From Cyrtodaria siliqua (lineage: Eukaryota; Mollusca; Bivalvia; Adapedonta; Hiatellidae), in contig JAWPHD010001138.1 in the NCBI GenBank assembly GCA_037043455.1, positions 186,001 to 250,000 of the forward strand: a stretch of DNA of 64,000 bases, read 5' to 3'. Every line of letters starts with the position of its first letter. The first letter of the stretch is position 1. Positions 11,301 through 22,475 of this stretch are shown here, one piece after another. The notes under the pieces were generated by a model, which was given only the letters and a program-made list of their open reading frames with translations, was not told the DNA's origin and searched no databases. A program made the translations under genes and the position numbers.

Positions 11301-13715
11301 TATCATAAACTTAGAGGCCCGTGGACACTAACATATTCCTCATATCATTATTTTAAAGGCCCATGGACTCCCACATATTCCTCATATCATTATCTTAGAG
11401 GCCAATGGACACCCACATAGTCCTTATAGCATTAACCTTGAAGCCCGTGGACTCTGACATAGTCCTTATATCATTATCTTAGAGGCCCGTGGACTCCGAC
11501 ATAGTCTTTATATCATTATACTGGAGGCCTGTGGACTCTAACATAGTCCTTATATCATTATCTTATAGGCCCGTGGACTCCGACATAGTCCTTATATCAT
11601 TATATTGGAGGCCCTGGCCTCTGACATAGTCCTCATATAATTGTCTTAGTAGCCCGTGTTCTCTGACATAGTCCTTATATCATTATCGTATAGGCCCGTG
11701 GACTCCGACATAGTTATTATATCATTATACTGGAGGCCCGTGGACTCGAACATAGTCCTTATATCATTATCTTATAGGCCCGTGGACTCCGACATAGTTC
11801 TTATATCATTATATTGGAGGCCCTGGCCTCTGACATAGTCCTCATATAATTGTCTTAGAGGCCGTGGACTCTGACATAGATCTCATATCATTATCTTAGA
11901 GGCCCCTGGACTCCGACATAGTCTTATATCATTATGTTGGAGGCCCGTGGACTCTGACATAGTCATCATAGCATTAGCTTAGAGGCCCGTGGACTCCGAC
12001 ATAGTACTTATATCATTATGTTGGAGGCCTGTGGACCCTGCCATAGACTTCATAACATTATCATAGAGGCCCTTGAACTCCGACATAGTCCTTATATCAT
12101 TATCTTAGAGGCCTGTGGACTCCGACATACTCCTTTTATCACTATATTGGAGGCCCGTGGACTATGACATATTCCTCATATCATTATATTAGAGGCCAAT
12201 GGACTCCCACACAGTCCTTATATTATTAAGTTAGAGGCCCGTGGACTCTAACGTATTCCTCATATCAATATCTTAGAGGCCCATGGACTCCCACATAGTC
12301 CTTTTATCATTAACTTTGAGTCCCGTGGACTCTAACATAGTCCTCATGTCATTATCTTAGAGGCCCGTGGACTCCGACATAGTGCTTATATCATTATATT
12401 GGAGGCCCGTGGACACTGACATAGTCCTTATATCATTATCTTAGAGGCTCGTGGACTCCCACATAGTCCTTATATCATTATATTAGAGGCCTGTGGACTC
12501 TGACATAGTCCTCATAGCATTATCTTAGAGGCCCGTGGACTCCGACATAGTCCTTATATTATTATATTGGAGGCCCGTGGACTCTGACATAGTCATTATA
12601 TCATTATCTTAGAGGGCCTTGGACTCCGACATAGTCCTTATCTTAGAGGAAAGTGAACTCTGACATAGTCCTCATAGTATTATCTTAGAGGCCCGTGGGC
12701 ACCTACATAGTCCTTATATCATTATCTTAGAGGCACATGTACTCTAACATATTCCTCATATCATTATCTTAGAGGCCCATGGACTCCCACATAGTCCTTT
12801 TATCATTAACTTTGAGGCCTGTGGACTCTAACATATTCATTATATCATTATCTTAGAGGCCCGTGGACTCCGACATAGTGCTTATATCATTATACTGGAT
12901 GCCCGTGGACTCTGACATAGTCCTTATATCATTATCTTAGAGGCCCGTGGACTCCGATATCGTCCTGGCAGAATTGTCTTAGTGCCCTGTGTTTTCTGAC
13001 ATAGTCCTAACATCATTATATTGGAGGCCCGTGACTCTGATATAGTCCTCACAGAATTGTCCTAGTGGCCACTGTTCTCTGACATATTCCTTATATCATT
13101 ATCTTAGAGGCCCGTGGACTCCGACATAGTTCTTATATTATTATATTGGAGTTCCTTGGACTCTAACGCAGTCCATATATCATTATATTGGAGGCCCGTG
13201 GCCCATGACATAGTCCTCATAGAATTGTCTTAGAGGCCGTGGACTCTGACGTAGATCTCATTTCATTATCTTAGAGGCCCCTGGACTCCGATATAGTCCT
13301 TATATCATTATATTGGAGGTCCGTGGACTCTGACATAGTCTTTATAACATTATATTGGAGGCATACGCACTCTGACATAATCTTCATAGCATTAGCTAAG
13401 AGGCCCGTGGACTCGGACATAGTCCTCATGTCATTATCTAAGAGGTCCGTAGACTCATTCCTTTTATCATTATATGTCCGTGTACTTGGCATAGACCTTA
13501 TTTCATTATATGTCCGTGTACTTGGGCATAGACCTTATATCATTATATGTCCATGGACTTGGCATAGACCTTATATCATTATATGTCCGTGTACTTGGGC
13601 ATAGACCTTATATCATTATATGTCCATGGACTTGGGCATAGCCCTTATATATTTATATGTACGTGGACTTTGGCATAGTCCTTATATCATTACATGCCCG
13701 TTATTAGTCCTCATG
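8346..13715 (+). repeat. 42-bp satellite array, block 1 (~5.4 kb)
   Basis: About 125 tandem units of a 42-bp monomer, 'ggcccgtggactccgacata' then 'gtccttatatcattatctta' plus 'ga'. Two subtypes tend to alternate, one ending 'tatattggag' with 'tccgacatagtccttat', the other 'tatcttagag' with 'tctgacatagtcctcat', giving an 84-bp dimer. A longer higher-order repeat of about 900 bp is visible: distinctive units such as 'tcctctcagaattgtcctag', 'gaggcag.ggactctgacat' and 'tgtatttatatcattatgtt' recur near 9680/10580, 9870/10770 and 9950/10870. From about 13465 the unit shortens ('tgtccgtgtacttgggcata') before the array ends. The Ser/Ile/Arg frames inside are repeat artefacts. Confidence 0.97.
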
Positions 13716-13978
13716 TCATTATATAATATATATTTTTTGCCAAAATTAGCCGAAGCAAGTACATCGGTGCACCTCAGCGTTTTGATGGGCCTGGTCAGCA
13801 TCTTGAAGGAGAATCTATCCTAAATACAAGAAATGATTTTGAAAATAAAGATATTATTGTTACCATTTTTTGTCATTTGTCAATGAAAAATACCTTGACC
13901 AATGTGGTTTAATGAGTTTTGTGGGATAGCAGTTCAGTTTAATACTTTAACCACGCTCTCAGTACGAACATATAACAC

Positions 13979-14052
13979 TTCTGTGGTGTAATCGGTAAAC
14001 ATGTCTACCCTTTGGGTGGAAGACCCAGTTCAAATCCTGTTAGGAGATATTT
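13979..14052 (+). repeat. tRNA-like sequence (pseudo-tRNA or SINE head)
   Basis: An A-box-like TGGTGTAATCGG at 13984-13995 and a B-box-like AGTTCAAATCC at 14027-14038 sit 31 bp apart, with CTTTGGGT between them, recalling a tRNA-Pro anticodon loop (TGG). The anticodon stem has a mismatch and an eight-base loop, so it is not a functional tRNA. No SINE body or target duplication was recognised. Confidence 0.45.
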
Positions 14053-14059
14053 TGACAAA

Positions 14060-14586
14060 GAGCTGGATTAAGTAAGCATTTCTAAATTTTAGATACAAGT
14101 CAGTGTATTAAAATAGAATATATAAGCAGTTGAATATCCTCCGGCCCCAACATGTGTGTGTATGTCTTTGAGGAATAATGCAAATGATAAACCAGTTTTA
14201 TATGTCTACGAAATAGTGACGATACTTTTTAAGCTTTTCACATGGTCAGAATGTTTGAATGATTACGTTATCACTTCATTCAAATCACAAATAAAATGTA
14301 AAACAATGCTACGTTAATTGCTGCAGTAATGGGTCCATTTTAAAATATTTTTAACATTAATTGAAAACTTTACAATAAGAGGGTTGCCCAGTTAGAAACA
14401 ATAATCTTCCTTGAGGTCCTCTTTGCCTCTTTGTTTTCTTAAGGCCCTCTTTTACTTTTACATTTTTTTCTTTAACCTACAGATGCAATTTAAAATGTTG
14501 CAAGAACTGCAAAGACTAACGAACAAGTGTTCGGCACTGAACCTAGATTGCCAGTCTTTTAAATTTGTACCTTCATTTTAAACTGA
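14060..14586. other. No gene seen
   Basis: AT-rich single-copy-looking sequence between the tRNA-like element and the LINE remnant. No open frame, repeat or regulatory motif was supported. Confidence 0.4.
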
Positions 14587-16470
14587 TCATGAAATAGTGA
14601 TCAAATGGTGTATGTGTTTCCGCTCATATGCGTGTTCGACTTTCATTAATTTTATACGTATCTTCGTCATTACTTGTCTTTGCAAACCCAGAGCACGACT
14701 CGCGCTCTGAGCGACTACCTTTGCAGTAACACTATTGTCTAGATTTTCGGTTAAAACGATTCCAAGATATACATATTTATCAATGATATCAATCCTATCG
14801 GTTTCACCAGTAAAAGCAAAATCTGACCTAGATATAGAGTAAGTTAAAAACATCAACTGGTATCATATCCACCCCAAAACCTTGTGACGTTTGGAATTTT
14901 TAACTACGTTTTTAACTTCTAGTATGAAAATATTTGCGTTTAAAACATGATCATACTGTTTACATTATGGTTTGGCGTATGACTTTCAAGTTCAACGTTC
15001 TGGTTAAAAGATTTGTATAATCTCGTCCCCATTTAAACAAAACAACCTTAACATCTTTAGACACGCTGCCGTCATCCAAAAGTACCTCCATTACTTTTAT
15101 TAACTTGGCCAACACCTATATATCCTATAGTTTTCCAAAAACTAGTTTGATCACTATTCACTTCAATTAATATGTCATTTTGCAATTTGTACCAATAGAG
15201 ACGCTTACATCTCTGAACTTCACGATCAAACCGTTTTCTAAAAGAACATTATTCAGATTTAAGTCTTGACTTTACGGACTTATCCTTACATCTTAACCCA
15301 AGTGTTTCACTTTCGCACACATTGTTCCATAAAAGTGTAAGTGTATCGTTCCACCACGGTTTTCTAACCCGCCTTCTTTTGTTATTTAAACTAAACTTAA
15401 TAGACTTGTAAGGCACCTTATCCTACATTTCATTCCTAACAAGATCACACCTGTCTGGTCCAGCCCTGATAAACTGTATCAATATCTGATTGAGTACGCA
15501 GCCGCCTTCCAGGTCAGCAATAACACAACTGACACAAGATATCATCGCTACTCAAAAAATCATTAGGAATAAAATTCAAATCAAATTTATCAAAACTGTG
15601 ACTGTCTTTAGACACCGTAGAAGTTAAGCTATGTTCGTTATTTTCATTGAAAAGTATATTCCAGGTAAGAACGGAATGGTCCGGAATACCTGATGGAGCG
15701 AGTACACTTACATGACCAGAACGATTTATAACATCGACTGCTCTTATCACAGAGAAGATATAAAATAACGATAACTGGTCATGGCATACTAAACAATAAT
15801 CTACTACAGAACAACCTTTAGATGACACAGATGTAAAGTCATTACTTGTGAATTTTCTTCCATTTAACGTACACATGTTAGTATTAATTAAGAACTCAAG
15901 TAAAATATCACCACATGTGTTTGTTTTAAAGTCAACAATATCTCTACCACAAATATTGTCTATACCCACAATGAAATCATCATTCTGGCCACATCTGGCA
16001 TTAAAATCACCACATATGAAAACTAATCCCTCACTCTGATACTTGTATATATCATATAGAAGGTTGTCAAAAAAGTTATGCACATCTACATGGCGGGACG
16101 AGTTCTCAGGAGGAATATAGCAAACACACGGTAAAAGTACATAATCATGATGTTTGTGCCTTAACACTAACCAGAGTATACCTTCAGTCGAACTGTCTAA
16201 AATTTGCATATTAAAGGAAGATGCTAATTCATTTGTAACAAAGACACCAACTTCTCCCGATCCATTTCTAGCACGTATATGTAATTCTTTACGATTGTTA
16301 CCATACCACTGATAACTCCTAATTACAATGCTTGGTTAGCTTTCAATGCGTCTCTGCTATACATATAATGTCAAGATTCAAGCTATTAATGCATGATGAA
16401 CGTCAATTAAAATTGTCACTATCAGTATTTGAGCTCCAACCTCGAACGTTCCAAAATCCGGCGGTTACCT
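14587..16470 (-). mobile_element. Decayed LINE, reverse transcriptase core deleted
   Basis: Read on the minus strand, 16470 to about 15514 encodes an apurinic-type (EEP) endonuclease: a broken N-terminus with LNLDIICIAETH, then GDFNARCG and the C-terminal IPDHSVLTW with its catalytic His. The 231-codon open part is 15514-16209; stops and frameshifts interrupt the first third. About 15400-15000 encodes the usual linker before the polymerase, with RKPWWNDTLTLLWN. About 14960-14870 gives the start of the RT domain (VKNSKRHKVLG, then DMIPVDVF in a shifted frame). This is followed almost at once by a post-polymerase segment, RSDFAFTGE...DKYVYLGIVL (14587-14856). The catalytic polymerase motifs are absent, so an internal deletion of several hundred bases is inferred near 14850. 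The element is dead. Clade was not assigned; CR1/L2-like groups are plausible. Confidence 0.8.
15514..16209 (-). pseudogene. LINE endonuclease (EEP domain) fragment
   Basis: 231 codons, the best preserved part of the LINE. The domain nicks target DNA to prime reverse transcription. The GDFN motif is near residues 66-69, with a conserved NARCG after it. The C-terminal PDH triplet (about residue 176) carries the general-base His. The first residues of the domain (catalytic Asn and Glu strands) lie upstream, 16209-16470, in broken frames. There is no ATG at the annotated edge that suggests independent translation. A family member would have 200-240 residues in this domain, so this piece is nearly full length. 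Confidence 0.75.
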
Positions 16471-16474
16471 AGCG

Positions 16475-17095
16475 GTGCCCTCTGGGACCGCCCCAAGAGC
16501 CTCCCCTGGGTCCACTACGTTGGCTGAGTACTAGAAAGAAACTGGACCACTATTAATTTCCCATAGACTTACATTATAGCCTACAATGGTGCCACACATG
16601 CCATCATACTCCGTCATACTTGAAACTGTCATTGAACAAACTTCAAAGCCAGCACAATAAAGACATAGCAAAAAATCAAGCTCCATTTCGGCTTTCAACT
16701 TCAGAATTTTGCTCAAAATGAAAGTAGGTATCAATTATGATGAATTCAGGTCAACTCTGACGAAGAACACAAACAAATCTTACCTCACAAACAGTAGTGC
16801 CATTCACTTGTCTCAGCTCTGATTAACCTGATACTTGCAGCAAAACATCTGGGAATCTACTCTCTACACATACATAGTAATCTACATAACCTGTGGAGTG
16901 CACTTTCATTCACACAGCATCTCAAATAACACTACTGTCAACTGTATACGGGACTACTTTCGGCAACTACCATTTTGACTCCCTGGTTCCCGGTTCAAGT
17001 TCAGAAGGCGTGAGAGGTGTTACACTTTTCATTACCTCTTATGAACAGACTCAATAACCGAGTCTGCTACTTTTATCTCGCTTGTGTTTGTTGCT
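16475..17095. other. No gene seen
   Basis: A short GC-rich patch (16440-16530) follows the LINE endonuclease start and may be its upstream ORF1-side sequence. At 17030-17065 'ttacctcttatgaacagact' has a related copy at 22682, a small dispersed motif flanking both ends of the broken Penelope-like element. The open frame at 16531-16734 is unsupported. Confidence 0.35.
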
Positions 17096-17935
17096 TCCAC
17101 GGGACCTCCTGTTCAGTATTTACGAATATCAATGACAAGCTTATTGTTCTCATTCAAAACATTCAAGTGGAGAAAACACTAAATGTTTGGCATGTCACAC
17201 GATAAAAGCGTATTTTACTAACGGCAGTTTGGACAATACACTATCTAAAATGGCCAGGACAGTTGTGAATCATTTAGTTTCTTATTAGATAATATTTTCG
17301 ACAGGTATGTATGTACCTACCATGATAGTCAAATTGTTGGTTTACCTATGGGTATCTGTATTAACCCTTAACCCGCTACATATATATAACGGACTGTTCT
17401 TTCTTTGAATTAAGACCATTCCATTTATGGGACAAAATGGTGTTTTGGGGGAAAGACTGATCAGCAGACGGACATTGTAAACCCTTATCAGCCTGCGAGT
17501 TACTCGCAGGCTGATCTGGGTTTACAATGGACGCAAAGGTTATTATAGTCGTGCTTAGCTGATTAAGGGGTTAAAAATTGACAATTTTTTCTGTTTTACT
17601 GTGTAAAATCTATCTAACGTAGAGGACAAAGAATAATTAACAGAAAATATGACAAGAGACTACTGATGATCTTAATTTTGAAATTGTTAATTATCCTCAC
17701 TTAGATGGGGATGTTCTCGAGCAACTTCTTATGGGGGTCTTTTTTTTATTTAACTAATTCGTTTTTCTAGGGCATGTAGTCGACTTTAGGACTTTAATAT
17801 TGGTAATACTTGTATAACTAAAAGCCTAGAGACCAGGGCTACCGTTGCAATAAACTTCGGAAAACAATTGCAAAATGTTATTACCGTAACGTTTTTCTAC
17901 TTTTAAATTAATAAAGAATTATAAACAAGAGGTTA
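17096..17935 (+). mobile_element. Penelope-like element copy 1, 5' part
   Basis: Translating across frameshifts gives residues collinear with the copy on the minus strand at 25170-26525: LIVLIQ, then KAYFTNGSLDN, LLDNIF, QIVGLPMG (reverse transcriptase motif B), DDLNFEIVNYPHLDGDV, and the start of the C-terminal thumb region. The YLDD catalytic segment is not found; the sequence after the MITE jumps ahead, so several hundred bases are missing. The copy is interrupted at 17361-17574 by a MITE and at about 17935 by a 3.8-kb insertion, and resumes at 21776. It is a pseudo-copy. Confidence 0.75.
17361..17574. mobile_element. piggyBac-type MITE with TTAA duplication
   Basis: A 206-bp insert bounded by CCCTTAAC on the left and GATTAAGGGG on the right, with TTAA at 17361-17364 and 17571-17574. 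TTAA targets with CCC-starting ends are the hallmark of piggyBac transposons. The centre has an 11-bp-arm hairpin, CAGCCTGCGAG/CTCGCAGGCTG. It has no coding capacity, so it was mobilised in trans. It lies inside the Penelope-like reading frame just after the IVGLPMG motif. Confidence 0.7.
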
Positions 17936-18850
17936 ATGACCTTGAAGCTCTATTAATATGTTTTGATAACTAGATCAGCATTCCTGTGAAGATTCATGAA
18001 AAACTGTCAAGTAGTTGCAGAGGAGTGGTCGCAAGAGCTTTTACTATATAACTCTATATATGTAAACAAAGATAGCAGCTAGAAGCCATGTTAAAAAATT
18101 AACTGTTCAATCAAAATAATTTTCAACAAGTACCAACATCATGTCATACAGATCATTTTAGAAAAAGTCCCATATCAATATCACTTATAGTTTTCAAGAA
18201 GTAGTCGCTACAAATTTGTTTTTTAAACATCTATTTTTAGCCATGGCGGCCATCCTGAATTTCTGGCCGACCAGACATTTTGCTTAGATCAACTAGATAT
18301 CAATGGCAACATTTCTGTTAAGTTTCTTGAAAATCCTTCAAGTAGTTTCAGAGGAGTAGTCGCTACAAATATTTCCTATATAACTCTATGTAAACAAAGA
18401 TGGCAACTGGCAGCCATGTTTATTGTCAAAATAATTTTCGACAAGGACAAACGTCATATCATGCTGATCATTTAAGAAAAAGTCCCATATCAATATCGCT
18501 TATAGTTTTCAAGAAGTAGTCGCTACAATCTTGTTTTTTAAAAATATAAATTTAGCCGTGGTTGCCATATTGAATTTTCGGCCGACCTGAAATTTTGCTA
18601 GGATGAACTAGACATCAAGCGCAACATTCCTTTATGAAAATCCATCAAGTACTTTCAGAGGAGTAGTCGCAACAATTTTTACTATTTAATTATGTAAACA
18701 AAGATTGCCGCTGACAGCCATGTTAAATGTCGAATCAAAATAATATTCGACAAGAACCAAAATCATGTCATGCTGATTTTTTTTAGAAAAAGTCCCATAT
18801 CAATATCACTTACAGTTTTCAATAAGTAGTCGCTACAAACTTGTTTTTTT

Positions 18851-21290
18851 AGCTCGACTATTCGAAGAATAAGAGAGCTTATGTAATCGGCGTGGCGTCG
18901 GCGTCCCAAATCAAGGCTTGCGTGTAAGCTGTGTTTCCAAGTCTATATCTCTTACATTTCTTATCCTGGTACAACCAAATTTGGCCATGGCCTTTCTTAA
19001 AGCATTATCTTAAGGGCTGCGTAAGCACTTTTGGTTCCTGTAACCCATGGGTTCCCATGGAAACCAAATCATTTCACATAAAACTTTGCGTGTAAGCTGT
19101 GTTTACAAGTCTATATCTCTTATATTTCTTACCCTAGCACAACCAAATATGGCCATGAGTTTCATTATCTTAAGGGCTGCATAAGCAATTTTGGTTCTTG
19201 TAACCGATGGGCTCCCATGGAACCCAAATTATGATAACCCATAAAATGTGTCCCATCTCACTTCAAATTGTGCGTGTAAGCTGTGTTTACAAGTCTATAT
19301 CTCTTACATTTCTTATCCTAGCACAACCAAATTTGGCTATGAGCTTCCTTATAGCATTATATTAAGGGCTGTTTAAGTAATTTTGGTTCCTCTAACCCCT
19401 GGGCTCCCAAAGAACCCAAATTCTGATAGCCCTTAAAATGTATCTATTTCACATCAAATTTTGCGTGTAAGCCGTGTTTACAGGTCTATCTTGTCCTAGC
19501 TGAACTAAATTTAGGAATTGGTTTCCTTATAGTATGTTGTAAAGGGTTGCGTCAGTAATTTTGTCTTCTGCAAATTCTGGGCTCCCATGGAACCGAATTG
19601 TGATGGCCCATAAAATGTGCAATAAAGGCAGATATACTAGGTTTGCATGTAAGAATGTATATATCTATAATTTTGGTTTGGGATTTCTTATAGCATTATG
19701 CATCTTATTCATACTTCACCCATATTGGGGCATGGGCTCCCTCCTACCCCCGCCACACTCCCTCCTCCTCCACACCCTTTTTTTATTTATTTTTTTACAT
19801 ATTTCTGTGTTGTTTTAGTCAATTCTTACACATAGCTTCTTACACAAATATGTTGCCCCCAACCCATATCCCGCCTCTCCCCCTTCCCCACCCTACTTGA
19901 AACTCATTTTGTTATACATATTTTGTTGTTGTTTTAATCAATTCTTACACATATCTTCTTACACGTATATGTTGCCCCCTCCACACCACCCCCGCCACTC
20001 CCCTCCCCTCACCACCCGAAACTGATTTTTTTTACATATTTCTGTGTTGTTTTAGTCAATTCTTACACATAGCTTCTTACACATACATGCTGCCCACTCC
20101 CCACCACCCCCCGCCTCTCCGCTACCCCCCAATTCGAAACTGATATTTTTTAAAAATATTTCTGTGTTGTTTTAGTCAATTCTTACACATAGCTTCTTAC
20201 ACATACATGTTGCCCCCTCCCCGCCACTCCCGTTTCTCCCCCATCCCACAACCCCTCATTCGAAACTCAATATATATATTTTTGTTTACATATTTCTGTG
20301 TTGTTTTGGTCAATTCTTACACATAGCTTCTTACACATATATTTTACCCCCTAAGCCCACCCCACGGCCCTCGAAACTAATATATATATATATTATTTTT
20401 TTTACATATTTAGTCAGTTCTTACACATAGCTTCTTACATATGTATGTTGCCCCACCACACCTTCGCCTCTCCCCCTCCCCCACCCCACTCGAAACTCAA
20501 TTTTGTTTATATTTTTTATACATATTTCTGTGTTGTTTTAGTCAATTCTTACACATAACTTTTTACACATATATGTTGCCCTCGCCTCTCCACAACGCCC
20601 ATCCCACAAACCCCACTGGAAACTGTTTTTTATATTTATGTATTGTTTTGGTCAATTCTTACACGTAGCTATGTTGCTCCTCCTCCCCCCCCCCCCCCGC
20701 GCCTTTTGCATAATTCTGTGTTGTTTTGGTCATTTCTTACACATAGCTATGTTGCCCGCCCCCCGCCTCCCCCACCCCACGCAGACCCGCCTTCCCAACC
20801 CACTCGAAACTCTATTTGTTGTAATTTATTTTTTACATATTTCTCTGTTGTTTTGGTCAATTCTTACACATATAGCTATGTTGCCCTCCCCCTCCCCCCA
20901 CTCGAAACTCAATTATTTGTTATGCATATATAGCTATGTGTCATGTAGCCCCCCTTCCCCCACACCCTCCTCACAACCCCACTCAAAACCTTTCTCTTTT
21001 CTTTTTTTTTTACATATTTCTGTGTTATTTTGGTCAATTCTTACCCATATAGCTATGTCCGCCACTCTCCCCCGCCTCCCCACCCCAAACCACCAACCAT
21101 CCCATCATCACATTTTTACATATGTTTTGTTGTATCAATGATGCGCTACCACCCTGCCCCGAGTTGCCTTTCGACCACAAATTTCTTTAAAATGACATTA
21201 ATTTTGGATTAAAACAGATAAAAATAATAAAATTTCACACATAATTTTATATCGGCCCGAGATATATCTATTTTATATGTATATATACAA
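18851..21290 (+). mobile_element. Inner tandem-core element starting AGCTCGACTATTCGAAG
   Basis: Begins with a compact inverted repeat (AGCTC...GAGCT around 'gactattcgaagaataag'), then four units of about 185 bp with 'ttgcgtgtaagctgtgttta', 'caagtctatatctcttacat' and 'cccatggaacccaaat' (18905-19640). It then passes into a C-rich minisatellite (19740-21140). The interruption of an otherwise regular outer repeat shows that it was inserted there. Confidence 0.65.
19740..21140 (+). repeat. C-rich ~120-bp minisatellite
   Basis: About eleven units, each with 'tctgtgttgttttagtcaat', 'tcttacacatagcttcttac' and a pyrimidine block such as 'ccccctccccaccaccccgc' before 'cactcgaaactcaatt'. Period is about 110-135 bp. 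The C blocks on this strand are G blocks on the other, so every unit carries a potential i-motif or G-quadruplex. Pro/His/Tyr-rich frames here (for example 20638-21141) are artefacts. Confidence 0.9.
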
Positions 21291-21775
21291 ATATTGTATT
21301 TTTGGCTGACCTGAAATTTTGCTAGAATCAACTAAACATCAAGAGCAATATTCCTTTGAAGTTTCATGAAAATCCGTCAAGTAGTTTCAGAGGAGTAGTC
21401 GCTACAAATGTTTGCTATATAACTCTATGTAAACAAAATGGACGCTGGAAGCCATGTTTAATGTCGAATCAAAATTATTTTCGACATGGACCAGTATCAT
21501 GTCATTCTGATCATTTAAGAAAAAGTCCCATGTCAATATCACTTTTAGTTTTAAAAAATCTATTTTTAGCATTGGCGGCCATCTCGAATTTCACATCAAC
21601 GTGATGTTTTGCTAGGATCAACTAGACATCGTGGGCAACATTTATTAAGAGTTTCATGAACATCCATACAGTAGTTTCAGAGGAGTAGTCCCTACAAAAA
21701 AGTTTACGGACGGACAGACGGACGACGGACACCGCACCTGGGTAAAATATCAGCAGAGCTAAAAACTAGTCAGCA

Positions 21776-22475
21776 ACAAGGACTATCACAGCCTGACTTC
21801 TATGGTAACGTGATTTGCATATGATATTCATAGACTTTTAAATAAACTTGTTGATCCTATAATTGTGTTACGTACTGAATGTTTAATAGTTGACCTATTA
21901 ATTAAGTTTGCCACTATGCTTTCATTTTTGATTGTGCGTTGACCGGACAGACAATGGATCCTAGTATGACATCTACCTAAATCCTCAAAGGATTGTAGCG
22001 TTTGGTATGTGTCATAACTCTTGTATTGTCGTACATATACCCTTACTGGTTTGTTATCTTGTTGCTCTGTCGTACAAATACCCTTGCTGGTTTGTTATCT
22101 TGTTGCTCTGGCTTCTGCCAGGTGCTTGCGTTGTGGATTTCTGTGCTTTTGGGTTAGTGCTTGTGTCACTTATTAAGACTTCCCGGTTTATTAGAGAATA
22201 TAACCTGGTGGGGAGTACTTTATTTACACTGTACCGTTTTATGGAAATTGTGGTAGGGTAAGAGTGAGGTTTGGTACATTCTAGAACCTTGTTTGAACCG
22301 CCTGGCGGTCATCTTTTCCAGTTGTCGTTCAAGGACTACCGCCACGATGTCGACCCGTTTGTGTTTGTTATGTCAGATGCCTTGCTACTTTGTTGTTTTT
22401 TGTTTTAATGCGTGTATTTAGTTGACTGTGTTCGGTGAGGGCTACATTATCTGTTCGACTTGTATATCTACTTTT
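21776..22475 (+). mobile_element. Penelope-like element copy 1, 3' part
   Basis: Resumes with 'caacaaggactatcacagcc' (the GLSQPDFYG segment) and continues to the C-terminal 'accggacagacaatggatcc' (TGQAMDP) near 21945. The 3' untranslated region (21990-22475) is alignable with 24683-25169 read on the minus strand: 'ttctgccaggtgcttgcgtt', 'ttatttacactgtaccgttt', 'taagagtgaggtttggtaca'. The reading frame is broken throughout. Confidence 0.75.

Larger units (their letters stand above)
17936..21775 (+). mobile_element. 3.8-kb composite insertion of tandem-core elements
   Basis: The outer element comprises 17936-18850 and 21291-21775: five units of about 290-325 bp, each with 'agtagtttcagaggagtagt', 'gtaaacaaagatggc', 'agaaaaagtcccatatcaat' and 'ttttgctaggatcaactaga'. 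It ends in 'acggacggacagacggacga'. The third and fourth units are separated by a second element at 18851-21290. Both lack coding sequence. Such tandem-core elements are common in bivalves; a Helitron-like origin is possible but not shown here. Confidence 0.7.

Noticed and set aside
11656..11838. Frames in the 42-bp satellite (also 13271-13604)
   Set aside because: 42 is a multiple of three, so frames persist by chance; composition is that of the monomer.
13979..14052. Functional tRNA-Pro gene
   Set aside because: Eight-base anticodon loop and mismatched stem; treated as a pseudo-tRNA or SINE head.
20638..21141. 167-codon Pro/His/Tyr-rich frame
   Set aside because: It lies wholly in the C-rich minisatellite and is broken between units.
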